Assembly: GCA_016208915.1 (NCBI GenBank)
Contig: JACQXE010000030.1
Coordinates: 1-40,657 of the forward strand
Origin: Nitrospirota bacterium
GTDB lineage: Bacteria > Nitrospirota > Thermodesulfovibrionia > Thermodesulfovibrionales > UBA1546
Direction: 5' to 3'
DNA: 40,657 bases
Position numbers and translations under genes: made by a program. Shown piece after piece: positions 9,604 to 18,008 of the stretch. The notes beneath the pieces were generated by a model. It made no database searches. It was given only the letters and a program-made list of their open reading frames with translations, and was not told the origin of the DNA. How positions within the stretch are numbered: position 1 is the first letter of the stretch; each line of letters opens with the position of its first letter.

Positions 9604-9735
9604 AAAGCAGGATATGATATTCTCGCTCATTCTCGGTCGCCTGAGTCGCCCTCCGAGGTTTTGCCTGCTTTTATTTCCGAAAATTATTATATGAATTGCA
9701 GGCAAAAAAGCCGCTCAAATATTATATCCTGCTTT
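9604..9735 (-). repeat. Nested inverted-repeat element E1 between korA and korB
   Basis: Outer arms at 9604-9621 and 9718-9735 pair almost perfectly (AAAGCAGGATAT against ATATCCTGCTTT). An inner stem pairs TTTTGCCTGC at 9659-9668 with GCAGGCAAAA at 9698-9707. Read on the minus strand, the core has TTTGAGCGG, TTTTTTGCC, GGCAAAA, CTCGGAGG and GAATGAGCGA in order. The same order recurs at 35366-35515 with a different outer stem. It starts five bases after the korA stop and fills most of the korA-korB gap, so it could act on the message as a processing or differential-stability structure. That function is inference. Confidence 0.75.
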
Positions 9736-9762
9736 TTTAAATGTTTCGAAAGGAAGATATAG

Positions 9763-10614
9763 ATGCCGGCATTGGAAGATTATAAAGGGCAAACACCTGC
9801 ATGGTGCCCGGGATGCGGGAATTTTGGGATACTAAAGGCATTTAAAGATGCAGTAGTTGAATTCGGAATTGAACCACATCAGTTGACGATCGTTTCAGGA
9901 ATAGGACAGGCAGGAAAAATTCCGCATTATTTAAGATGTAATACTTTTAACGGCTTGCACGGAAGAACCCTGCCGGTTGCCACAGGTATAAGACTTGCCA
10001 ATCATGAGATGCTTGTAGTTGCTGTTGCAGGTGATGGTGACTGCTATGGAGAGGGCGGAAACCATCTTATCCACGCTATCAGAAGGAACATCAATATAAA
10101 GCTTTTTGTGCATGACAACCAGATATACGGCCTCACAAAGGGACAGGCTTCTCCAACAAGCATGGAGGGCATGGTCACAAAAAATCAGCCGTTCGGCGCA
10201 TTCTCTGAGCAACTAAATCCAATTGCGCTTGCTGTTGCGCTTGACTGCAGTTTTGTTGCGAGGAGTTTTTCAGGCGATACAGAACATTTGAAGGGCATTA
10301 TAAAGGAGGCGATACGACATAAGGGTTTTTCTATTGTTGATATCCTTCAACCCTGCGTCACGTTCAATAAGATAAATACATATGAATGGTACAAACAGAG
10401 GGTTTACCATATCGAGTCTGAATATGAACCAGAAAACAGGATTGAGGCTTTCAAAAAGGCAATGGAATGGGGGGACAGGATTCCCATCGGTATTATTTAC
10501 AGAAACCAACGTGCAATTTTAGAAGAGAGAATCCCCATAATCAAAGACAGTCCATTAGTGAAGCATGCGATTGATATCTCGATGGTAGAGGAGACACTGA
10601 AAGAGTTTTACTGA
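9763..10614 (+). CDS. korB: 2-oxoacid:ferredoxin oxidoreductase, beta subunit
   Basis: This 283-residue subunit binds thiamine diphosphate. It starts with WCPGCGNFGILKA (cluster-ligand cysteines) and carries the GDG-N motif as GDGDCYGEGGNHLIHAIRRN followed by VHDNQIYGLTKGQASPT. Sizes and motifs match KorB-type two-subunit enzymes; a further cysteine at about residue 199 (LQPCVTFN) fits the fourth [4Fe-4S] ligand. It pairs with korA 165 bases upstream, and the gap is filled by element E1. AAAGGAAGATATAG upstream provides a plausible ribosome-binding site. Confidence 0.93.
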   Translation: MPALEDYKGQTPAWCPGCGNFGILKAFKDAVVEFGIEPHQLTIVSGIGQAGKIPHYLRCNTFNGLHGRTLPVATGIRLANHEMLVVAVAGDGDCYGEGGNHLIHAIRRNINIKLFVHDNQIYGLTKGQASPTSMEGMVTKNQPFGAFSEQLNPIALAVALDCSFVARSFSGDTEHLKGIIKEAIRHKGFSIVDILQPCVTFNKINTYEWYKQRVYHIESEYEPENRIEAFKKAMEWGDRIPIGIIYRNQRAILEERIPIIKDSPLVKHAIDISMVEETLKEFY

Positions 10615-10627
10615 TTAAAGCACTTAT

Positions 10628-10948
10628 TTATGTTTTTAGATATTTGATAAGCGCCTGAATTTCTTTCCATGAGAGATCCCTGAACTCAGGCATTCTCGAG
10701 TTAGGGTTATGTTTTTTTGGATTCTTTATCTGATTTCTTATCCAATGACTGTCTTTTATCTCTGTTATGCTTGTAAGGTCAGGGCCTGCACTACCGCCCC
10801 TGCCTTTAAAACTGTGACAATTGATACAGCCTTCTCTTTTAAATATCTCTGAGCCGTCTGGAGTTCCGGTAAAAAAATAAAGCAATGATATAATGCAAAA
10901 AGAAGCAACAATTATTATAATGACCATTCTCGATCTGTTCATATCCAT
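10628..10948 (-). CDS. Small membrane-anchored or exported cytochrome c
   Basis: This 106-residue protein has a hydrophobic N-terminus (about residues 8-26, MVIIIIVASFCIISLLYFF), then a class I cytochrome c domain. The heme site is CINCH (about residues 41-45) and the probable axial methionine lies in SRMPEF near residue 88. It transfers electrons outside the cytoplasm. The signal is not clearly cleavable, so it may stay anchored. It is convergent with korB and divergent from the ArsR-type gene; no partner oxidoreductase is adjacent. Confidence 0.85.
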   Translation of the reverse strand: MDMNRSRMVIIIIVASFCIISLLYFFTGTPDGSEIFKREGCINCHSFKGRGGSAGPDLTSITEIKDSHWIRNQIKNPKKHNPNSRMPEFRDLSWKEIQALIKYLKT

Positions 10949-10990
10949 ATTCTTGGTTAAAGGTTAATGGAGATCAATCAGGATTAAAAC

Positions 10991-11020
10991 TTGACCTTTA
11001 CCCTTCTCTAATAATAAAAT
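10991..11020 (+). promoter_or_regulatory. Candidate promoter of the ArsR-type gene
   Basis: TTGACC at 10991-10996 and TAAAAT at 11015-11020 are 18 bases apart. A start of transcription 7-9 bases downstream would fall on or next to the ATG at 11029, and no Shine-Dalgarno site precedes the gene, so the transcript may be leaderless. Confidence 0.45.
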
Positions 11021-11028
11021 ATAAAACA

Positions 11029-11361
11029 ATGAATCGGGATAAAACATTATATGAAATGCAGTCAGAAGTATGCAAGACACTATCAAGTCCCAAAAGGCTT
11101 GAGATACTCAACGCTCTAAAGAACGGTGAAAAGACAGTAAGCGAACTCGTAGAGATACTTGGCGCCCCAAAGGCAAACGTATCACAGCACCTCGCAGTTA
11201 TGAGACGTGTGGGTATCCTAAAGACGAGAAGAGATGGTGTAAGCATCTACTACAGCGTTTCCAATCCAAAGGTTATTCAGGCATGCGTATTGATGAAAGA
11301 GGTTCTTACAGAACAGATGACTGAAAGAACCAAACTTATCAAGATAGTTTCCAAGAAATAA
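11029..11361 (+). CDS. ArsR-family winged-helix transcriptional regulator
   Basis: This 110-residue protein has the ArsR winged helix: SSPKRLEILNALKNGEKTVSEL, recognition helix region APKANVSQHLAVMRRVGILK, and wing TRRDGVSIYYSV. The metal-binding ELCVCDL motif of classical arsenic/cadmium sensors is absent; only Cys16 and Cys87 or so remain. It may therefore sense redox state or another ligand. It is divergent from the cytochrome c gene, which could be its target. Its stop is only three bases from the stop of the convergent nuclease gene. Confidence 0.88.
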   Translation: MNRDKTLYEMQSEVCKTLSSPKRLEILNALKNGEKTVSELVEILGAPKANVSQHLAVMRRVGILKTRRDGVSIYYSVSNPKVIQACVLMKEVLTEQMTERTKLIKIVSKK

Positions 11362-11364
11362 AAA

Positions 11365-14118
11365 TCAGGAAATCTGAATATACGGGCAGTATGGCCTTTC
11401 ATAACAGTTTCTGCATGTTTGATCAGCTAACGGAGATGCGGTAAAGTTTCCTTTTCTGATTTCTGTTAAGATTTCCTCAAGGTATTTTAAACTTGCTGTA
11501 ATGTAATCCTCTATTGTTCTTCCTGTGCGTGAATCTGTGCCGCCCGGGACCCATGTAACCTTAATATCTTTGAGAGAATAGATGCCTACGCGATTTGCTT
11601 TGAACCCGAGCGATTTCATTAATATGGCGTAAAGAAATAACTGTAAGGTTGCACCTTTGGTAAGGACGTCTGTCTTAACAATCTGTGCATTGCCTGTTTT
11701 ATAATCAATAATCTCGACCTCAGGCGCTTCTGTAACAGTGCTGCCAGCGCCTCCTGATTTAATGTCTACCCTGTCTATTTTCCCTCTGAGCTTTATTCCC
11801 TTAATGACCTCTCCTTCAACTTTCAATTCTGCCTCCATAAATGAATAGCCTTCTTCTTTGAGTTTCTTTTCTATTTTATAGACCTCAGGCAGGATTTCAA
11901 GGAAAGAATCTGTTAAAAGTTTTTTCCAGTATTTCTCTACTGGCTTTTCATGCAGTATTTCTGGCAGAAGTTTTTCTGACTTCTTCTTCATATCTTCGAG
12001 GTCTGCAAATCCCTCCCGAAGCAGTTTTTCCATCACCTCGTGAATTATGCTTCCTAAAAGTTTCGGCTCGATCTCATATTCCTTAATTTTCGAAGGTTCA
12101 ATTTTTAATATTTTTTCTATAAAAAATTTTCTTGGACAGTTTTTGTAATTGTCAATATCTGTAATCCATATATGTTTATTCTTTCCGAACCGTTTATTGA
12201 TGAACGCATTTCCTATATTGCGAATCTCTTTTATATGGGAGAATAATGGATCTTTCCCTTCATTTATAAGGCGTTCTTCCATGCATAATATCCCCGGCGT
12301 CTCTTCCTTGACCTCATCCTCCCATGGAAGAAAAGGCGAAGGCAGGAATAGCTTGTCTGCCTCCATGGCAGGATAGGAAAGATGCATATTAACTGCAGAA
12401 CCTGTCAATTTCTGGAATAGAAACTTCTGAAGATTCAGATATCGTTTCATATTAACAAGACCCAGTCCTGTTCGTACGCTGTCAGGAAGTATATGGTCAA
12501 TGTCAGGCGATAATGGCATATCACCGTCTTTCAATCCTCCGAAATAGAGATATTCAGGCTCGATTCCTCTGAGTTCAAAGAACCCGGCGACCTGAACGCC
12601 CTCAGCCTCTGTCTCGATAGAATTCAGGATGTATTTCAGGCTGTCAATAAATTGGCGGAGGCTGATATTGGTGCATGCTGGTATTAAGTCATCAATAATG
12701 GACAGTTCTTTAAGCATAGGAGCAACCTGTTCTGTGAAATCAATATCAGAGGCTGAGAAAGCAAGATTTTCAAGGAGTCTGCTGAGGACAGTGGAGAATT
12801 GAGTATATGTTCCGGAATCTTTCATGGATTCGAGCAAAGCGAGTTTTTTGAGTACCAATCTCAATCCATTGCTGATTTCAGAGAGGACGTCATCCTTTAT
12901 CCCTAAATCCTGAGCACTAAGCCCTGATCCCTGAAAATGGATCCATGATTCTTTTCCTTTGATTATCCCTGACTTTAATGAAACCTGAGGGATGAATTTC
13001 CTTAGTATTTGGGTAATCTTTTTAAAATAAGGAGAGATTAGAAATTGTGAAAACACCAGCCTTGGATAGTCATCATCAACCGACTCGAGCATAGCTAAGA
13101 TGTCAAGAAAAGGTCTTGTATGACCGATATGTTTCATCGGCGAAAGATCGCATGGAATGCCATATCTCCTGAATATCCGTTCAGTTATATCAGAATACAT
13201 ATCCAGTTTTGGAAATGTCACTATTATATTGTCCAGAATCCTGTTTTTACCTGAGATGAACAGATTCTTTATATGGCGTGCAATCGCTTCTGTCTCTTCG
13301 TCTATGCTTGGATATGATGTGTATGCAATATTCACAGATCTTTTATCAAAGGGGACTATAATCTCTTCAGGAGCGAAATTATCTCTGATAAAATCAGTAA
13401 GGCTTTCTGTTATTTCAGCAAACTTTTCATCATAAGGAATAGAGATACGGATCATCTTTGAGTTTTCGATCAGTTTTTTCAATATTGTTTTTTCTACCGG
13501 GGTTATTTCATAGAAACCATCGAGAATCAAGAGATCAGGGCTGTAAAGGCTTTTTTCTATCAGTTCAGGACACTGTATAAGGACATCATTATCATCCAGT
13601 ACGTTTTTTGTGTTCAGAGCTTCCTGATATATCTCGAATATATCAACAGCATCTATTGCCCTTTTCGCACCTTCTTCAGGCACGTTTAGTTTTTTAAACA
13701 GATCCTCCAGTTCGGTGCGGATAGTTTTAATATCCCTATCAGGCCGGTATTGTTTAATCTCATTGATAAAATTACTAATGATGGTAGAAAAACCAATATT
13801 TTTGCCTGACAGCCTCGAGATAATAACAGGAACAAGGGCTTTGGATATCAGGGTCTTATTTCCATATAATGAATAAATCCTTTTCGAGAACTGTTTTATG
13901 GTCAGCATATCAGGAGGGATGTAAACGCCTTTTATCAGTTTATTGAGCGCCTTCTGACTGCCTTTTATCTTTCTTGGAGTGGGGGCAATGTAGAGTATTT
14001 GGGAGTAGTCATGCCCTTTTATTTCTGAGATACATGTTTTCAAAAGAGTCTCTGTGAAGCCCCTGTGGATGAACGGGACGTGGAAAACCCTTACCTTATT
14101 GTGATGATTGTTATGCAT
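11365..14118 (-). CDS. AddB-like ATP-dependent exonuclease / PD-(D/E)XK nuclease
   Basis: The 917-residue protein has an inactivated helicase-like N-terminal half and a C-terminal RecB-type nuclease. The nuclease region starts about residue 645 with DIDNYKNCPRKFFIEKILK, continues LGSIIHEVMEKLL and shows the catalytic EIIDYKTG motif. Cysteine in NCPRKFF plus CRNCYERPYC near the C-terminus give the four ligands of an AddB-type iron-sulfur cluster. AddB works with AddA in double-strand-break resection. No AddA gene is next to it, so the partner is elsewhere or the protein acts alone. Its start is 38 bases from the divergent permease gene. Confidence 0.8.
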   Translation of the reverse strand: MHNNHHNKVRVFHVPFIHRGFTETLLKTCISEIKGHDYSQILYIAPTPRKIKGSQKALNKLIKGVYIPPDMLTIKQFSKRIYSLYGNKTLISKALVPVIISRLSGKNIGFSTIISNFINEIKQYRPDRDIKTIRTELEDLFKKLNVPEEGAKRAIDAVDIFEIYQEALNTKNVLDDNDVLIQCPELIEKSLYSPDLLILDGFYEITPVEKTILKKLIENSKMIRISIPYDEKFAEITESLTDFIRDNFAPEEIIVPFDKRSVNIAYTSYPSIDEETEAIARHIKNLFISGKNRILDNIIVTFPKLDMYSDITERIFRRYGIPCDLSPMKHIGHTRPFLDILAMLESVDDDYPRLVFSQFLISPYFKKITQILRKFIPQVSLKSGIIKGKESWIHFQGSGLSAQDLGIKDDVLSEISNGLRLVLKKLALLESMKDSGTYTQFSTVLSRLLENLAFSASDIDFTEQVAPMLKELSIIDDLIPACTNISLRQFIDSLKYILNSIETEAEGVQVAGFFELRGIEPEYLYFGGLKDGDMPLSPDIDHILPDSVRTGLGLVNMKRYLNLQKFLFQKLTGSAVNMHLSYPAMEADKLFLPSPFLPWEDEVKEETPGILCMEERLINEGKDPLFSHIKEIRNIGNAFINKRFGKNKHIWITDIDNYKNCPRKFFIEKILKIEPSKIKEYEIEPKLLGSIIHEVMEKLLREGFADLEDMKKKSEKLLPEILHEKPVEKYWKKLLTDSFLEILPEVYKIEKKLKEEGYSFMEAELKVEGEVIKGIKLRGKIDRVDIKSGGAGSTVTEAPEVEIIDYKTGNAQIVKTDVLTKGATLQLFLYAILMKSLGFKANRVGIYSLKDIKVTWVPGGTDSRTGRTIEDYITASLKYLEEILTEIRKGNFTASPLADQTCRNCYERPYCPYIQIS

Positions 14119-14156
14119 GGTTTAATATAATATAAATGAGGTTAATTTATTAAACA

Positions 14157-14921
14157 ATGGAATTCAATGCCATATATGTAATAGTTTCACGGGAATTCAA
14201 GAAGTTTATAAGGGAGAGGTCAAGGCTTATCTCAGCGATAGCAAGACCGCTGGTATGGCTCTTTCTTGTGGGCGCTGGAATGTCGAGGCTGGTTGCTCCT
14301 GTAGACGGTGTCTCGTATATACAGTTCATCTTTCCCGGCATCTTAGGGATGACAATCCTTTTCAGCTCTATGTTTTCCTCAATCTCCATTATCTGGGATA
14401 AGGAGTTCGGTTTTATGAAAGAGATACTGGTCGCGCCTGTTTCAAGACTTTCAATAGTTGTTGGAAAGGCGCTGAGCGGCACAATCGTTTCAACGATACA
14501 GACTGTTATTGTTCTTGCGCTGTTCCCTTTTTTGGGACTTAAGCTCGATCTATTGAATATTGTGAGCGCCATATTGATATGCGCAATGGTTTCTTTTTCG
14601 ATATCAGCCTTTGGGATCGTGCTTGCAACTTTCTATGAGAGCTACGAGAGTTTCAGCGTTATCATGAACTTCATAATAATGCCTATGTTTTTTCTGTCAG
14701 GCGCAATGTATCCTGTAAAGCTTCTTCCTGATGTGCTTAAATTTGTCTCAAAACTGAATCCCCTGACTTATGGGATAGATGCACTGAAACATGTCGTCTC
14801 ACCGGTTACAAAAGGCAATATGAGCCCTGATTTTAGTTTTTTAACTGATATCCTGATTCTTGTTCTGGCATCAGTCGCCTTTGTCTTTGTGGGCGGAAAG
14901 GCTTTTGAGCGGAAAGGTTAA
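14157..14921 (+). CDS. ABC-2 type transporter permease
   Basis: This 254-residue protein has about six membrane segments and the ABC-2 signature region IWDKEFGFMKEILVAPVSRL near residues 80-100, followed by MFFLSGAMYPVKLLP and LNPLTYGIDALKH. It matches the NodJ/DrrB-type exporter permeases. It normally works with an ATP-binding subunit encoded just upstream, but here the upstream gene is the divergent nuclease, so the ATPase is missing from the locus. The substrate is unknown. Confidence 0.88.
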   Translation: MEFNAIYVIVSREFKKFIRERSRLISAIARPLVWLFLVGAGMSRLVAPVDGVSYIQFIFPGILGMTILFSSMFSSISIIWDKEFGFMKEILVAPVSRLSIVVGKALSGTIVSTIQTVIVLALFPFLGLKLDLLNIVSAILICAMVSFSISAFGIVLATFYESYESFSVIMNFIIMPMFFLSGAMYPVKLLPDVLKFVSKLNPLTYGIDALKHVVSPVTKGNMSPDFSFLTDILILVLASVAFVFVGGKAFERKG

Positions 14922-14952
14922 TTGACAGCCTATCGACAATTTGTAGTATAAT
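14922..14952 (+). promoter_or_regulatory. Candidate promoter of tRNA-Asn
   Basis: TTGACA at 14922-14927 and TATAAT at 14947-14952 match both consensus boxes, with a slightly long 19-base spacer. Transcription would start about 15 bases before the tRNA. It begins right after the permease stop codon. Confidence 0.5.
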
Positions 14953-14974
14953 AAAATTCCCAAAACAGAGGATT

Positions 14975-15050
14975 TCCCGGGTAGCTCAGCTGGCAGAGCA
15001 GGTGGCTGTTAACCACCCTGTCGGGGGTTCGAATCCCTCCCCGGGAGCCA
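14975..15050 (+). tRNA. tRNA-Asn (anticodon GTT)
   Basis: The 76-base cloverleaf has acceptor stem TCCCGGG/CCCGGGA, D arm GCTC...GAGC, anticodon arm GGTGG-CTGTTAA-CCACC with anticodon GTT, T arm GGGGG-TTCGAAT-CCCTC with usual TTCGAAT loop, discriminator G and an encoded CCA. It marks the left edge of the recombinase island. The recombinase open frame on the other strand runs into it. Confidence 0.95.
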
Positions 15051-16452
15051 TTTTGCACAATACGAACTGGGGGCTTTCGTGATTTAAAGCGGAAGTCCTT
15101 TGTTCTTTTTGAGTCTTTTTATCCCCGCCCATCCCGACCCCATTTGGAAGAACGGCATTTTTAAAAACGCCAAAATCAGTTGAATAATAAAGATTTATTT
15201 GAATGTCAGATTTTGAATAAAGAATATTTTTGATGAATTTTTTCGCCCAAAGATTCTTTTCAATTCCTCTTTTTTCAGAGATGCCTTTTACAAATAGTTG
15301 AAGGGTTTGCCCGAAAATTTCAGGGGATATTTTTGAGGACTCGGAGCATACTTGCGAAGGTTCGAGTCCCAAACGGTCGCCCGATGGGGTATTATTCGCC
15401 CTGAATATCGAACTCTCGATATAATGCTTATCAAGGGATATTCTTTCGAGATTCTGAAAGACGTAGTCTTCTAATCTGTCTGCGCTGACCTGTTTCGTTC
15501 CGCAACTATCCCAATCTCTTTGCAATGTCTTTGTACAGCGATAGTAGTAATACCTTGTTAACTTGCCCTGTTTCCTTTTGTTAGTATGACAGGGCGTCAT
15601 ATGTAAATCGCACTCCTTACATTTAACCAGACCTGCTAAGGGATAATTTTTATACACTCTCAGAGTTCGTATTCTTTTCTTGTGTATCTCTTGAGCTAAA
15701 TCGAACATGTCCTCGGAGATAATTGGTTGATGCAGTCCTTGTGAGAACTTGCCAGCATATTTAATCTTTCCGGTATAGACAGGATTTCTCAGAATATGAG
15801 AAATTGCACTTTTTGAGGAAGCAAGCCCTTTTCTATCTTTGATACCCTTGTTTTTCAGTTCGTCATAAACTTTAAAAGAAGAACGGGATGTAATATATCT
15901 CTCATAAATATCTTTGACGATTTGTGCTTCTTTCTCATCAATAATTAGTTTCTTATTTTCTGATTTATAGCCAAAGGGAACAATACCACCGTTCCACATG
16001 CCTTTTTGAGCACGCTGAAGCATTTTATCTTTTGTCCTTTCGCTGGCAAGTTCTCTCTCAAATTGAGCAAAGGTGAGCATGATATTTCTAAGAAGCCTGC
16101 CTGATGGCGTCGAAGTATCAAACCGTTCAGTTACAGAAATAAAATCAACACCATGCTTTTCAAATAGTTCGATAAGCTGATAAAAATCTTTTGGTGATCT
16201 CGTCAGGCGGTCAATCTTATATGAAATGACAAGGTTGATTTTATTCTGTCTTATGTCATTGAGCATATCAGTTAAAGCAGGTCGGTTTATGTTGGCTCCT
16301 GTGAATCCTGCATCAGAATAGAGTTTAAAGATTTCCATATTTTCTTGACTATTAATGAATGACCTGATTTTAGCTTCCTGAGCTTCGCAAGAATTAAACT
16401 CAACCTCAGCCTGATTATCCGTGCTTACACGTGTATAGATGGCACATTTCAT
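14986..16452 (-). CDS. Large serine recombinase at tRNA-Asn
   Basis: The 488-codon frame begins MKCAIYTRVSTDNQAEVEFN, with catalytic serine in YTRVSTD (residue 9). The resolvase domain continues to about residue 150 (DRLTRSPKDF, GRLLRNIMLTFAQFERE), then the recombinase DNA-binding domain (ISHILRNPVYTGKIKYAG) and a zinc ribbon with CKEC and later cysteines (about 277-325). The last 21 or so codons are the antisense of tRNA-Asn (GEGFEPPTGWLTA), a read-through typical of integrases lying on a tRNA att site. The functional C-terminus may therefore end earlier. It probably integrates or excises the island with the neighbouring ATPase gene as cargo. Confidence 0.85.
   Translation of the reverse strand: MKCAIYTRVSTDNQAEVEFNSCEAQEAKIRSFINSQENMEIFKLYSDAGFTGANINRPALTDMLNDIRQNKINLVISYKIDRLTRSPKDFYQLIELFEKHGVDFISVTERFDTSTPSGRLLRNIMLTFAQFERELASERTKDKMLQRAQKGMWNGGIVPFGYKSENKKLIIDEKEAQIVKDIYERYITSRSSFKVYDELKNKGIKDRKGLASSKSAISHILRNPVYTGKIKYAGKFSQGLHQPIISEDMFDLAQEIHKKRIRTLRVYKNYPLAGLVKCKECDLHMTPCHTNKRKQGKLTRYYYYRCTKTLQRDWDSCGTKQVSADRLEDYVFQNLERISLDKHYIESSIFRANNTPSGDRLGLEPSQVCSESSKISPEIFGQTLQLFVKGISEKRGIEKNLWAKKFIKNILYSKSDIQINLYYSTDFGVFKNAVLPNGVGMGGDKKTQKEQRTSALNHESPQFVLCKMAPGEGFEPPTGWLTATCSAS
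15123..15141 (-). other. Potential G-quadruplex in recombinase 3' end
   Basis: On the minus strand this reads GGGGTCGGGATGGGCGGGG, four G-tracts with loops of two, two and one bases, inside the recombinase coding strand. Its end (TGGGCGGGGATAAAAA) resembles the tails of the quadruplex-duplex repeats at 28341 and the motif at 18467. No bridging stem is evident. Confidence 0.5.
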
Positions 16453-16510
16453 ATCTTTAGTCCCTCTTTATAAAGCAGTGTAGTAATGTGTATTAGAAAG
16501 ATATACACAG

Positions 16511-17659
16511 TTATCCCTTCCTTAATAGAAATTTCTCTAAGAGAGGTAAGGTGAACCTGTATTTACCCCTTCCTACTCTGAATATCAACCCTTTCTCCAT
16601 AAGGCTTATCAATATCTGATTGAGGTAGTTTTTATCTATTTTTGCCTTTTCTCTTAATTCGGAAAATCTTATTTCCGGTGCCAATCTTGCCATTTCAAAA
16701 AGTATTTTCTGTTCACTGTCCGAAGCTTTATTAAATCTACCTGCAAAAAAACTTTCATCCAATTCTTTTAAGAGCAATGGATACATCTCTTTGAAATCTT
16801 TTAATCCTATTTTTTTCTTGGGGACGTTCTGGATCAGATAATAAGGATAGAATTGCAAGAAATATGGATAGCCGAGGGTTTCTTCTGTAAGGGCATCAAT
16901 CAACTCATTTGTAAAATTAATATCTGAGTTTTTCAAAGGCAACATTATAGCCTTTTGAGAAGCCTCTTTTGAGAGATTTCCTATGCTTTTTACTGTAAAC
17001 ATCCTTTCTGAATAGGTCTTGGTTTTAACAAGATTAGGAAAGAGTTGAGGCAGCCCTGAAAGCACAAGATAATATCTTAACCCTTCCTGTTGAACATGAG
17101 AAAAACTTTCAAGGAGTAAAGAGAGAGGATGGTTGTCAGCTATCTTACCATCTTCAATAAAATGAAACTCGTCATAGAGAAAAACCAGACCATTGTATCC
17201 TGAATCAAGAATAGATTCATAAACATCCGTTAATACAGCTTCCAACCTATCTCCAAGTGTCCCTTTATATTTTTGGATAAGAACAGAAATAAAATCTCCC
17301 TCGATATCTTCCTTATATCCTCTACCAAAACCTATTAGAGGCTTCTTCAGTTTTTTCGCCAGAGAGATTCCCTTTGTCTTTGCGATAATATCTGTCAAGA
17401 GGGCATTTAAAAATTCACTCTCATGATTGAGTTTGATATTAAACTCGCGTTTCACAAGGAGCCATTTTTTCTTGGTGCATATCTCCTCAAACTTTCTTAA
17501 CAAAACTGTCTTGCCTGTTCCACGTATTCCTGAAAGAACCAGATTTTGTGGAAGCGACAGTGCAGAACTCAAGGATTTCTCAAACCCGAGGATTTCATTC
17601 TCTCTACCTGCCAGATAAGGTGGCATTATTCCATTACCTGGACGAAATGGATTGCTCAT
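16511..17659 (-). CDS. AAA ATPase with C-terminal winged helix
   Basis: This 382-residue protein begins with an N-terminal Phe-Pro-rich lead and a Walker A motif GIRGTGKTV near residues 45-53. Walker B is LVFLYDEFHFIE near residues 150-160. A C-terminal winged-helix-like segment follows (about 310-380, LREKAKIDKNYLNQILISLM). The family of ATPases with orc1/cdc6-like or archaeal-ATPase architecture often accompanies mobile elements and toxin or defence cargo. It sits 59 bases upstream of the recombinase and in the same orientation, so it is likely island cargo. Its substrate is unknown. Confidence 0.75.
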   Translation of the reverse strand: MSNPFRPGNGIMPPYLAGRENEILGFEKSLSSALSLPQNLVLSGIRGTGKTVLLRKFEEICTKKKWLLVKREFNIKLNHESEFLNALLTDIIAKTKGISLAKKLKKPLIGFGRGYKEDIEGDFISVLIQKYKGTLGDRLEAVLTDVYESILDSGYNGLVFLYDEFHFIEDGKIADNHPLSLLLESFSHVQQEGLRYYLVLSGLPQLFPNLVKTKTYSERMFTVKSIGNLSKEASQKAIMLPLKNSDINFTNELIDALTEETLGYPYFLQFYPYYLIQNVPKKKIGLKDFKEMYPLLLKELDESFFAGRFNKASDSEQKILFEMARLAPEIRFSELREKAKIDKNYLNQILISLMEKGLIFRVGRGKYRFTLPLLEKFLLRKG

Positions 17660-17679
17660 TTTTCTCCTTGTATATAATT

Positions 17680-17728
17680 GTATAGTTAAATTTACTACAC
17701 TATACTACACTTAATTTTATCCTGTCAA
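17680..17728 (-). promoter_or_regulatory. Promoter with palindromic operator for the ATPase gene
   Basis: On the minus strand TTGACA (17728-17723) and TATAGT (17704-17699) are 18 bases apart. The -10 box is one arm of an inverted repeat (GTATAGT at 17705-17699, AACTATAC at 17687-17680) and overlaps the direct repeat TGTAGTA...TGTAGTA. TACTACAC also occurs in the recombinase leader near 16485-16492 on the opposite strand. A repressor covering the -10 box is plausible. Confidence 0.5.
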
Positions 17729-17823
17729 GAGTTTTTCTTAAGTTTGTCAAACCAATTTAGAAATGTCCTTCAAATTAAATTGCTTCCTTCCTTTTTTTTC
17801 AGGGAGTCCACTGGGGGACGGAA

Positions 17824-17930
17824 GGGGCTGGCAAGTCTTAGCTGGCGATGGACTTGCCATAGTGTGAGCTTGTCGAACTATTAGCAAGGACTATGACAGA
17901 TAAGTCTTGACAGCATGGGTGGGCAGAGGG
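17824..17930 (+). repeat. Quadruplex-duplex repeat, copy D
   Basis: A GGGG tract (17824-17827) leads into a stem GCTG-G-CAAG (17827-17835), closed by CTTG-A-CAGC (17906-17914) with an internal G.A mismatch. It is followed by ATGGGTGGGCAGAGGG (17915-17930). The apical part holds the local hairpin GGCAAGTC/GACTTGCC (17830-17837/17851-17858), which competes with the outer stem, and REP-like copy r1. The arrangement matches copies A-C at 28272-28901; D is the most diverged copy. Confidence 0.65.
17859..17881 (+). repeat. REP-like stem-loop r1
   Basis: ATAGT and ACTAT arms (17859-17863, 17877-17881) enclose a GAGCTTGTCGA loop (17866-17876). It lies in the apical part of quadruplex-duplex copy D. 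Confidence 0.6.
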
Positions 17931-17946
17931 ATATGGATAAAATTCA

Positions 17947-17993
17947 CGGCTAAGTGTTGCTTTACGTCTGTTTTGTAAGGCAGCTCTTAGCCG
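17947..17993 (+). repeat. Inverted-repeat hairpin
   Basis: CGGCTAAG-T-GTTGC (17947-17960) pairs with GCAGC-T-CTTAGCCG (17980-17993): 13 pairs with a central T.T mismatch and a 19-base loop. It lies between copy D and the recombinase remnant, in the stretch 17731-18008 that holds no gene I recognise. Confidence 0.6.
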
Positions 17994-18008
17994 AGCTTCC
18001 GAATGAAT

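Noticed and set aside
15350-15400. tRNA-like T-arm (GGTTCGAGTCCC) inside the recombinase
   Set aside because: No acceptor, D or anticodon arm can be drawn, and the protein frame here is that of ordinary recombinase C-termini.
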